DNA of 20,194 nucleotides, from positions 1 to 20,194 of IMG/VR virus record IMGVR_UViG_3300034050_000327; one strand, 5' to 3'. This stretch comes from a virus. The position numbers were made by a program, and so were the translations under genes. The notes beneath the pieces are model-generated. The model did not search any database and was not told the origin of the DNA. It was given only the letters and a program-made list of their open reading frames with translations. Below are positions 8,039 to 12,718 of the stretch, piece by piece; positions within the stretch are counted from its first letter, which is position 1, and the number at the start of each line of letters is the position of its first letter.

Positions 8039-8239
8039 TCAGGCGTCGCGGCGGAAACGGAATGGCATTGATGAGTCATCCAGCGTGTAGATCTCGTGCA
8101 CGTACTTCTTCATGCGGAAGCGGAGCGTTGCGACCGCTTGAGCTTTTGACTTAGCGGCAAGCTCTCTTACTTCGCCTACTTGCATCCCCTTAAAGCGAGA
8201 GACGTTCTTTCTGGTTTCGAGTTTGATTGGTGTAAACAT
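8039..8239 (-). CDS. Small basic hypothetical protein
   Basis: A 66-residue protein started at the ATG at 8237-8239, 5 nt after the RuvC-like gene; the frame is open upstream only in the shadow of that gene. It is rich in Lys and Arg (KLETRKNVSRFKGMQVGEV; FRMKKYVHEI), with helical potential at about 20-50, so nucleic-acid binding is possible but unproven. It has no cysteines or membrane segment. Its leader reads AACTCTAACTACC before ATG, with no Shine-Dalgarno. It sits between the resolvase and the helical unknown protein in the same operon. Confidence 0.65.
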   Translation of the reverse strand: MFTPIKLETRKNVSRFKGMQVGEVRELAAKSKAQAVATLRFRMKKYVHEIYTLDDSSMPFRFRRDA

Positions 8240-8244
8240 GGTAG

Positions 8245-8703
8245 TTAGAGTTGTTTTTCCTGTGCGTAGGCGAGCAGCAAAAGTGCGTCCGCTGTTTTGA
8301 GTGTGACTTTGAGATGTGGGTAGCGCCGCTGTGCTTCGGCCTTGAGCTTGTTTTTCCATTCGGTGGTCCCGGTAGTGTCTCCTTTGGTGCCAAGACGGAA
8401 ATGCTTCTGCCAGTCTTGCGGCCTGACTAGGATGACCGGCATCCGGAGCGACACCGCAATCCCGCGAACCAGCCCGCAGTTAAACGCGAGAGGGAAGATG
8501 GTTGATCCCGGTAGCGCCCTTCCGACAAACTTCGGAACGTCTTCGATGATGCACTTAATGCCTGGCCGCATACTGTAGAGCAGGCTAATTTCCTCCGCGA
8601 TTTCGGTGTCGCTGTCCGGCATCCCCATGCAGGATGAGAGCGCGGTGGAGCCCCACGCAATGCCTCCGTTTACTCCTGGGTCGATTGTGATGTAGCTGGT
8701 CAT
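8245..8703 (-). CDS. RuvC-like Holliday junction resolvase
   Basis: A 152-residue RNase H-fold resolvase of the phage RuvC-like type. Acidic metal ligands are visible as Asp8 (ITIDPGVNGG), Glu54 (IIEDV) and Asp139 (TADALLLLAYA, after a conserved Lys136). The middle segment GLVRGIAVSLRMPVILVRP and the WKNKLKAEAQRRYP stretch are typical of the family. It would cut four-way junctions or branched DNA before packaging. The start is the ATG at 8701-8703, which overlaps the TGA of the HTH gene (ATGA); the frame extends upstream only as shadow. The length fits the family. The call comes from motifs and is strong. Confidence 0.88.
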   Translation of the reverse strand: MTSYITIDPGVNGGIAWGSTALSSCMGMPDSDTEIAEEISLLYSMRPGIKCIIEDVPKFVGRALPGSTIFPLAFNCGLVRGIAVSLRMPVILVRPQDWQKHFRLGTKGDTTGTTEWKNKLKAEAQRRYPHLKVTLKTADALLLLAYAQEKQL

Positions 8704-9152
8704 TGTTTGGGTGCGTCTTGTTCGATGTGCTCCCACTTAGCGTGGTGGACTGACTCGTAGATGCGGCGCTGCGGTTGTGGCCTCATCCCGTGTTTGGGCT
8801 TGAGGTGAAAGCTCTCCAGCGTTTTCTCCACCTTCTTTGAAAATGCCTGCTTGGAGATCCGATGGCGCTTCGCGATCTGGTCCATGGACTCTTCCGCACG
8901 ACCGATCAGCCCGTAGCAATAAGCGACCGCATCCAGCTCGACCATCGGGGTTGCTGAGTCAGCGATGTAGGCCAGTACAGCAGAGATACCTTTGGCGTAG
9001 CTGTAGTGGTCGAGGTCGCGTGCCTCTCGCTCAATCTGGAATTGCACGTACTCCACTTTTACGATGTCGATGGCTTGCTGCCGGCTAAGATCTGCATGTT
9101 GCCGCCACCGCCGCACGATGCGCTCGGCGAGGATGTCCTCGGGAGCTTCCAC
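8700..9152 (-). CDS. Helix-turn-helix protein, sigma region 4-like
   Basis: A 150-residue protein with a GTG start at 9150-9152; the frame upstream of it holds no ATG before an in-frame stop. The N-terminal two-thirds is helical and charged. Residues about 88-112 form an HTH of the sigma-70 region 4/transposase-like type (ESMDQIAKRHRISKQAFSKK), followed by a basic tail with a Pro/Arg-rich stretch (HGMRPQPQRR). It is the first gene of the leftward operon, directly behind the two palindromes at 9225-9265, and is translationally coupled to the resolvase. A transcription-factor or DNA-binding role is likely. It could be the palindrome-binding protein, but nothing in the sequence proves that. Confidence 0.7.
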   Translation of the reverse strand: MEAPEDILAERIVRRWRQHADLSRQQAIDIVKVEYVQFQIEREARDLDHYSYAKGISAVLAYIADSATPMVELDAVAYCYGLIGRAEESMDQIAKRHRISKQAFSKKVEKTLESFHLKPKHGMRPQPQRRIYESVHHAKWEHIEQDAPKQ

Positions 9153-9224
9153 ATACTCGGGCGCGGCTACCTGAAAAACTGGATGATCGGTGTCGATGCG
9201 TCAGGATGCCGAGAACTGGTTCTG

Positions 9225-9241
9225 ATGCAAATGAATTGCAT
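9225..9241. promoter_or_regulatory. Palindromic operator-like site, copy 1
   Basis: ATGCAAATGAATTGCAT, with perfect 6-bp arms and a 5-bp spacer. Its centre is 24 bp from that of the next copy, roughly two helical turns. Lying about 75 nt upstream of the HTH gene start and overlapping a -10-like box, it is well placed to repress the leftward operon. Confidence 0.6.
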
Positions 9242-9248
9242 AATACAA

Positions 9249-9265
9249 ATGCAAAAAGTTTGCAT
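9249..9265. promoter_or_regulatory. Palindromic operator-like site, copy 2
   Basis: ATGCAAAAAGTTTGCAT, with perfect 7-bp arms and a 3-bp spacer; its outer six bases per arm match the other two copies. It sits in the would-be -10 to -35 interval of the minus-strand promoter, so together with copy 1 it could bind two dimers cooperatively. Confidence 0.6.
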
Positions 9266-9347
9266 AAATAAAAATAATGGGCGTGGGACGGAAACCTGCC
9301 AAAATGAACACTGTACTAGTATTCTTATCCCGGCGCGGGTCCATGAC

Positions 9348-9398
9348 GGCGTTTTTTCTAATGGCTATGAATTTTGCGACATTAACTATCAAAACGCC
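9348..9398. repeat. Inverted repeat with 8-bp perfect arms, 3' of the HNH gene
   Basis: GGCGTTTT (9348-9355) pairs with AAAACGCC (9391-9398) across a 35-nt loop. It lies 17 nt after the HNH stop, so it may form a 3' structure for that transcript. It lacks a directly adjacent long U-tract in that direction, so a terminator call is weak. Confidence 0.45.
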
Positions 9399-9415
9399 AA
9401 ACTTTTATGGTCATT

Positions 9416-10207
9416 CTAATGTATTGTCATAATCAGCTCAGGCTGATGAGTGATGATCTTGGCTCTTTTAATTCTGTTCTCTTTGGCACTTAATGGCCTG
9501 AGGTTGGTATAGTGCCACGCTCTTAGCATGTGTTCATTATTGTACACGTCAAAAGCAGCTAATGGCTCAATGTGGTCAATATGCCAATAGCTTCCATAGT
9601 TCTCCCATTTCATTTTTTTGGTAAACTTTGATTCAATCCAAGATGTAAAAAATGCCCAAGTGCAGCCGATCATCTTGCTCAGTGTATCTACTTTGGTTTT
9701 TCTGTATCGCTTGAATGAATTTGCAAAATGGGTTCTTAATCTCTGCCTTTGCAAGATTATGGGACTACCCTTTTTCTCTCTTTTTATTTCATTAAAATAA
9801 TTAGAATTCTTCTTAAGCATTCGCCGTTTGTATCTGACCAGATGAGCTTCTTTATATCGCTTCCGTTCATCAGCACTCATTGAATTCCGATATCGACGGC
9901 CCAAGTAGCTTTTATAAGCACTTTGCCCCTCTTCAGATTTCCAAAACAATTCTTTAGCCTCCATCTTCAGCAGCATGGTTTTCTCATGTTCATACGATTC
10001 AAGGATTAAAGCGTTAATATCGTAGACCTTCCTTCCAAAAGCGACCTTCCAGCTCTCTTTTCGTTTCTTTAAGGTTTTTTCTTTACGCTTTTCATTCCTT
10101 TCCGGAATAGCGGCCCGAGCTTTAATCTGGTAACGCTGCTTTGTGCTCTCATTGTGAGTGTATCGATCTCTTGCGAGGCGATTGCGTCTTTCCTTTTTTG
10201 TCTCCAT
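9416..10207 (-). CDS. HNH endonuclease
   Basis: A 263-residue, strongly basic protein. The C-terminal HNH motif is clear: WHIDHIEPLAAF (about 208-219), followed by HYTNLRPLSAKENRIKR (about 231-247), in which the His-Asp-His, Asn and final His/Asn elements would hold one metal ion. The N-terminal half is Lys/Arg-rich and helical and probably binds DNA. Such phage HNH proteins act as homing-type endonucleases or aid packaging. This copy is AT-rich against its neighbours and sits alone between divergent and downstream control regions, so it looks like a mobile or late-acquired gene. A sigma-70-like promoter at 10213-10240 places the likely transcript start at or next to its ATG, giving a leaderless mRNA. 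Confidence 0.85.
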   Translation of the reverse strand: METKKERRNRLARDRYTHNESTKQRYQIKARAAIPERNEKRKEKTLKKRKESWKVAFGRKVYDINALILESYEHEKTMLLKMEAKELFWKSEEGQSAYKSYLGRRYRNSMSADERKRYKEAHLVRYKRRMLKKNSNYFNEIKREKKGSPIILQRQRLRTHFANSFKRYRKTKVDTLSKMIGCTWAFFTSWIESKFTKKMKWENYGSYWHIDHIEPLAAFDVYNNEHMLRAWHYTNLRPLSAKENRIKRAKIITHQPELIMTIH

Positions 10208-10212
10208 TCAAG

Positions 10213-10240
10213 ACTATAAAGAAAGGTTTCCGACGGTCAA
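10213..10240 (-). promoter_or_regulatory. Promoter for the HNH gene (leaderless)
   Basis: On the minus strand TTGACC (10240-10235) and TATAGT (10218-10213) are separated by 16 nt, as in the plus-strand promoters opposite. Only five bases separate the -10 box from the ATG at 10207, so transcription should start at about the A of ATG. The spacer lacks the CTATCCCC element of the plus-strand promoters. Confidence 0.65.
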
Positions 10241-10253
10241 GCCGGTCCAGCTC

Positions 10254-10281
10254 TTGACCACATCCCCCATCAGAGTACAGT
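10254..10281 (+). promoter_or_regulatory. Promoter/operator unit 1 (before XRE gene)
   Basis: TTGACC (10254-10259), a 16-nt spacer containing ATCCCCCATCAGAG, then TACAGT (10276-10281). It is closely related to units 2 and 3. Nine bases separate the -10 from the ATG at 10291, so the leader would be about 3 nt. It lies back to back with the HNH promoter. Confidence 0.65.
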
Positions 10282-10290
10282 CACGACCTC

Positions 10291-10524
10291 ATGACCAAGA
10301 CCACCACCACCGAAACGCTAGGCCAAACCCTCATCTCAATCCGTCGCAAGTATGGACTCAGCCAATCGCAGTGCGCCCGACTCATCCCTGGCTTGCCGGT
10401 AAGGATGTTGCAAAAGTACGAGCAGCACGCGAGCGAGCCGCCTGTCTGGGTGCAATCACTGCTCATTGATGCACTAATAAAAAAAGCGAAAAAGATTAAA
10501 TCATCCGTTGACACTATCCCCTGA
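10291..10524 (+). CDS. XRE/Cro-like transcriptional regulator
   Basis: A 77-residue protein with a single XRE-type HTH (about residues 10-62): GQTLISIRRKYGLSQSQCAR, then LPVRMLQKYEQHASEPP, where SQSQCARLI is the position of the first HTH helix and VRMLQKYE the recognition helix. A short Lys-rich tail follows. The size fits a Cro-like or small repressor rather than a CI with a dimerisation/cleavage domain. It sits at the divergent control region beside three similar promoter/operator units, so it is the natural candidate to bind their shared spacer element. Its last codons (VDTIP-stop) are encoded by the -35 and spacer of the next promoter. The leader is too short for a ribosome-binding site. 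Confidence 0.82.
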   Translation: MTKTTTTETLGQTLISIRRKYGLSQSQCARLIPGLPVRMLQKYEQHASEPPVWVQSLLIDALIKKAKKIKSSVDTIP

Positions 10525-10535
10525 TAGAGTATAGT
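10508..10535 (+). promoter_or_regulatory. Promoter/operator unit 2 (leaderless start)
   Basis: Consensus TTGACA (10508-10513), a 16-nt spacer with the inverted repeat CTATC-CCCT-GATAG (10514-10527), then TATAGT (10530-10535). The ATG at 10542 follows after six bases, so the expected transcript start coincides with the start codon. The unit overlaps the end of the XRE gene. Confidence 0.75.
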
Positions 10536-10541
10536 GACCAC

Positions 10542-10808
10542 ATGCAAACAACACCACTCACCATCGGCTCCACAGTCCAGCACATCAAAACTCCCTCGCA
10601 TTACGCCCCACGCATCGGCCAGGTCATCGCCATCAAAGACGGACGCGCTCAGGTCGATTGGGCTGGCTGGCCAAAAACATGGGTCAAGTTTGATTCAATC
10701 AAGGTGACCGACGACGGCTGGCGCGAGACGCCCGGCCTGAAGTCCTGCACAGCAGCACGGACCGTTACGCTGTCAGATGGCACGGTTTACCGCGAGTACC
10801 GCAAGTAA
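10542..10808 (+). CDS. Hypothetical protein, SH3/KOW-like
   Basis: An 88-residue protein of unknown function. The first ~50 residues alternate short beta strands and turns around GSTVQHIK, IGQVIAIKDGRAQVDWAGW and TWVKFDSIKV, which looks like a small SH3/KOW-type beta barrel found in many phage accessory proteins. The C-terminal part (TVTLSDGTVYREYRK) is another beta pair with a basic end. There is no signal peptide or membrane segment. The start ATG lies six bases after a strong -10 box, with no room for a Shine-Dalgarno sequence. It has its own promoter and a weak terminator after it, so it behaves as an independent cassette. Confidence 0.72.
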   Translation: MQTTPLTIGSTVQHIKTPSHYAPRIGQVIAIKDGRAQVDWAGWPKTWVKFDSIKVTDDGWRETPGLKSCTAARTVTLSDGTVYREYRK

Positions 10809-10838
10809 GCGGACCCATCAAAGCCCTCCCGCTTTTTT
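10807..10838 (+). terminator. Possible rho-independent terminator
   Basis: AAGCGG (10807-10812) pairs with CCGCTT (10829-10834) over a 16-nt loop, ending in a T-run (10833-10838) and a T-rich stretch. It overlaps the stop codon of the SH3-like gene and precedes promoter unit 3. The stem is short and the loop long, so efficiency may be modest. Confidence 0.42.
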
Positions 10839-10869
10839 GATTTATTTGATAAAATAATGCAATTATCCG

Positions 10870-10897
10870 TTGACGCTATCCCCTGACAGAGTATAGT
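10870..10897 (+). promoter_or_regulatory. Promoter/operator unit 3
   Basis: TTGACG (10870-10875), a 16-nt spacer starting CTATCCCCTGACAGAG, then TATAGT (10892-10897). From the -35 through the -10 it differs from unit 2 at only two positions. Unlike unit 2, it is followed by an A/C-rich leader of about 40 nt before the ATG at 10944. Confidence 0.72.
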
Positions 10898-10943
10898 GAC
10901 AACACAGCCCGCCAATCACGGCAGGCGCAACCAACCAACCAAT

Positions 10944-11144
10944 ATGAATAACGAAATTACATCCGGCAACTACAAGGCAACAGTAAAGCAAATTCAAGAC
11001 GGATACGGCGATACAGCCTTCCGCGTCATGGTGCTTTGCATGACGGGAACGCACGAAGCAGGCGACGTGCTCTTTATGAAAAACTACAACACGGAACGCG
11101 CCGCAATGACCGCAGCACGACGCGAACTGAAAAAGGCAGCATAA
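10944..11144 (+). CDS. Small hypothetical protein
   Basis: A 66-residue soluble protein, unassigned. It begins MNNEITSGNYKATVKQIQDG and looks like a small beta-sheet protein (GNYKATVKQIQ; TAFRVMVLCM) followed by a C-terminal helix (TERAAMTAARRELKKAA). The frame is open to a GTG at 10896, but that codon lies inside the -10 box, so the ATG is chosen. The leader (CAACCAACCAACCAAT before ATG) has no Shine-Dalgarno and resembles that of the next gene (CCAATATGAA in both). Confidence 0.62.
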   Translation: MNNEITSGNYKATVKQIQDGYGDTAFRVMVLCMTGTHEAGDVLFMKNYNTERAAMTAARRELKKAA

Positions 11145-11205
11145 ACGCTTTTCGCTTTTTACCCCTTATGTGCCCCTCATGTGCACCACCCACCACCACC
11201 CCAAT

Positions 11206-11469
11206 ATGAAAAACGCACTTCTCATCACGCTCCTCGTCACCCAAGCCTCATCCTTCACATGGATCGTGTCCCTAGAAGCCCGCCTGACCGACCGTCAGCC
11301 CACCGTGTTTCTCCACCCGTACGACACGCCAGCCAGCGACATCCCGATCTTCATCGCCCCACCTCCCGACCGCCCGTCGCGCCCAATCCAGCGCCAAGAC
11401 ACCGAGGATAGTCAGTTGCTTCCCCGGATCGCTCTTGACACCGAGCCAGATGGCGCTCTTTTCCCGTAG
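11206..11469 (+). CDS. Small membrane-anchored, proline-rich protein
   Basis: An 87-residue protein from the ATG at 11206; an upstream in-frame ATG at 11170 would add a His-rich extension and is less likely. Residues about 3-23 (NALLITLLVTQASSFTWIVSL) form a hydrophobic segment suited to a membrane anchor or uncleaved signal. The rest is polar and Pro-rich (PPPDRPSRPIQ) and would face outside the cytoplasm or stay inside, depending on topology. No lipobox is seen. Size and layout are compatible with a lysis accessory (spanin-like) or superinfection-exclusion protein, but that is only a guess. It ends about 30 nt before a strong terminator. Confidence 0.5.
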   Translation: MKNALLITLLVTQASSFTWIVSLEARLTDRQPTVFLHPYDTPASDIPIFIAPPPDRPSRPIQRQDTEDSQLLPRIALDTEPDGALFP

Positions 11470-11500
11470 TCTGGAAAATGGACGTTTAGGAAAAGGGGAG

Positions 11501-11535
11501 CCCCTCCAGTCTTTTCAGGCTGGAGGGGTTTTTTT
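11501..11535 (+). terminator. Strong rho-independent terminator
   Basis: CCCCTCCAG (11501-11509) and CTGGAGGGG (11520-11528) form a perfect 9-bp GC-rich stem with a 10-nt loop, followed by seven T (11529-11535). It ends the plus-strand cluster. The stop codon of the convergent minus-strand gene lies in the loop, and one stem arm encodes its last residues. Confidence 0.92.
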
Positions 11536-11961
11536 GCGTCTTGCCCGCATCTCAGCCGGCGCCAGCAGAATCGTCTCCACGCGGTCGATGACCCGGTAGT
11601 GATTGCTCTTGTCACCATAGGTGTTCACCCATTCCATCATTTGCTCAACTCCGCACACCATCGCGGCGTGTGTTACATCGGTCCAACTACGCCAACTGTG
11701 CCTCCGCCCGCGAGTTTGCAACACCACTTTCCGAGTACGCGACCCGGCGCCCAAAAATTCCGCATAGTAGAGCGCGGCATCAGCACCAGCCACACGCCCT
11801 CTCTTTTGCGCAGAAACGGCCTTTCTAGCGGGTTTTACCACATCTTCGCTATGTCCACAGCCAACCGCACCTTGACGCCCTTCTATGGCCATCTGTGCGC
11901 GTTTCATCATTTCCGCTACGCGAGCGGCTTGATCCGCATTGTGAGAGTTGCTTGTTTTCAT
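11515..11961 (-). CDS. Hypothetical protein
   Basis: A 148-residue basic protein using the ATG at 11959-11961; an in-frame ATG at 11992-11994 would add 11 basic residues. The N-terminus is helical and charged (ADQAARVAEMMKRAQMAI). A central basic segment (SRTRKVVLQTRGRRHSWRSW) is followed by a helical region with VEQMMEWVNTYGDKSNHYRV. The C-terminus ends RARRKKTPPA. It has no membrane segment or recognisable metal site. DNA binding is plausible from composition only. It stands alone, convergent with the plus cluster and sharing its terminator region; its upstream region has the ATAAGAATAC element at about 12062-12071, which may belong to its promoter. Confidence 0.6.
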   Translation of the reverse strand: MKTSNSHNADQAARVAEMMKRAQMAIEGRQGAVGCGHSEDVVKPARKAVSAQKRGRVAGADAALYYAEFLGAGSRTRKVVLQTRGRRHSWRSWTDVTHAAMVCGVEQMMEWVNTYGDKSNHYRVIDRVETILLAPAEMRARRKKTPPA

Positions 11962-12141
11962 TTTTAACTGTTTTTTTGAGCGGCTTCCAATCATCCCGCG
12001 CCAAACGGGTGGCGTTCAGTGCGTCGATAGACGGCGCGTTTGTGAACGCCGCCTATACTACGTATTCTTATTGTCCCCGAAAGCATTTACACCGGAGCGA
12101 CATATATTCATCCCGAGCTATTAGAAAAAGCTCACCGGGTC

Positions 12142-12164
12142 GATTATTCACTTGATCAATAATC
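12142..12164. repeat. Inverted repeat GATTATT-N9-AATAATC
   Basis: Perfect 7-bp arms GATTATT (12142-12148) and AATAATC (12158-12164) flank CACTTGATC. A further GATTATTC follows at 12175-12182. It is part of the repeat cluster between the divergent genes and could be a protein-binding site. Confidence 0.55.
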
Positions 12165-12213
12165 TTCCCCGTGTGATTATTCTTGTGTCGGATCGGTAAT
12201 CCTGACGAGCATA

Positions 12214-12237
12214 TATTGTCCCCACAGCGGGGTAATA
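12214..12237. repeat. Imperfect palindrome around CCCC-ACAGC-GGGG
   Basis: TATTGTCCCC and GGGGTAATA pair around ACAGC with a small asymmetry. It lies about 50 nt upstream of the plus-strand gene at 12287, where an extended -10 (TGCTATACC, 12247-12255) is also visible, so it may be an operator for that gene. Confidence 0.42.
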
Positions 12238-12286
12238 GAGTGCAAGTGCTATACCCCCAGACAAGAAACCAACAAAAACAAAAACA

Positions 12287-12718
12287 ATGATTCGTAGACC
12301 ACCAAAGTACCACCATTATTGGCCTCACATCAGCCAAATGCCACCCCTTAAACATTCCCGCCTTGGCGAAAGCGAGGTGATCAATTGGATGTGTAAAGAG
12401 TTCAAAATCGACGCCAAGCTCGCCGATGCGGTTTTCAGTTCCGCCCGCCATGCCAAATATGTCGTCATGTATAATGGACGCTGGCGCGGCGATTCTTTGA
12501 TCGGATTTTTTAATTGGAAGGATGGAGGTGTTCAAAGTGCAAAAGATAAAGAACCTGTTGTTCAAAGCCCGCACAAGGAAACAGTAGGTGAGCGGATTAT
12601 GAAAGAACTAAAGGAAATTGCAGAAGGAAAGCGTGAAATAAATATCGACGATAAACCGATGAGCCTTGATGAAGCAAAAGCAAATTTTCAACGCTTAAAG
12701 CAATCGCTCGGCCTGTGA
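12287..12718 (+). CDS. Hypothetical protein
   Basis: A 143-residue protein, unassigned. The N-terminus is basic and aromatic (RRPPKYHHYWPH). Residues about 30-60 are helical (ESEVINWMCKEFKIDAKLAD), followed by a compact segment with YVVMYNGRWRGDSLIGFFNW, and a charged helical C-terminus (GERIMKELKEIAEGKREI; SLDEAKANFQRLKQSL). No enzyme motif is seen. The leader is A/C-rich (CCAACAAAAACAAAAACA before ATG) with no Shine-Dalgarno. It converges on the primase-helicase gene and their stop codons abut exactly, with no room for a terminator between them. Codon use is more AT-rich toward the 3' end. Confidence 0.65.
   Translation: MIRRPPKYHHYWPHISQMPPLKHSRLGESEVINWMCKEFKIDAKLADAVFSSARHAKYVVMYNGRWRGDSLIGFFNWKDGGVQSAKDKEPVVQSPHKETVGERIMKELKEIAEGKREINIDDKPMSLDEAKANFQRLKQSLGL

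Larger units (their letters stand above)
9153..9415. other. Non-coding control region upstream of the leftward operon
   Basis: 263 nt without a convincing gene. It becomes AT-rich from about 9225. It contains the two palindromes 9225-9241 and 9249-9265, a long-arm inverted repeat (9348-9398), and an ATAAGAATAC element on the minus strand (about 9313-9328) that recurs near 12065. A -10-like TATTAT on the minus strand (9240-9245) overlaps the first palindrome, but no good -35 is seen. Confidence 0.6.
11962..12286. other. Non-coding region with hairpins and repeated TATTC motifs
   Basis: 325 nt between divergent genes, with no convincing coding frame. It holds inverted repeats at 12115-12133 (GAGCT...AGCTC), 12142-12164 and 12214-12237. 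TATTC motifs occur at 12063, 12105, 12145 and 12178, spaced 42, 40 and 33 bp. TTGTCCCC occurs twice (12071 and 12216). Candidate roles are a divergent promoter region or a replication origin for the adjacent primase-helicase; the sequence does not decide. Confidence 0.5.

Noticed and set aside
9201-9392. Minus-strand open frame of 63 codons in the control region
   Set aside because: It runs through both palindromes and the inverted repeat arm, has an AT-driven hydrophobic composition and no plausible leader. The region is better explained as regulatory.
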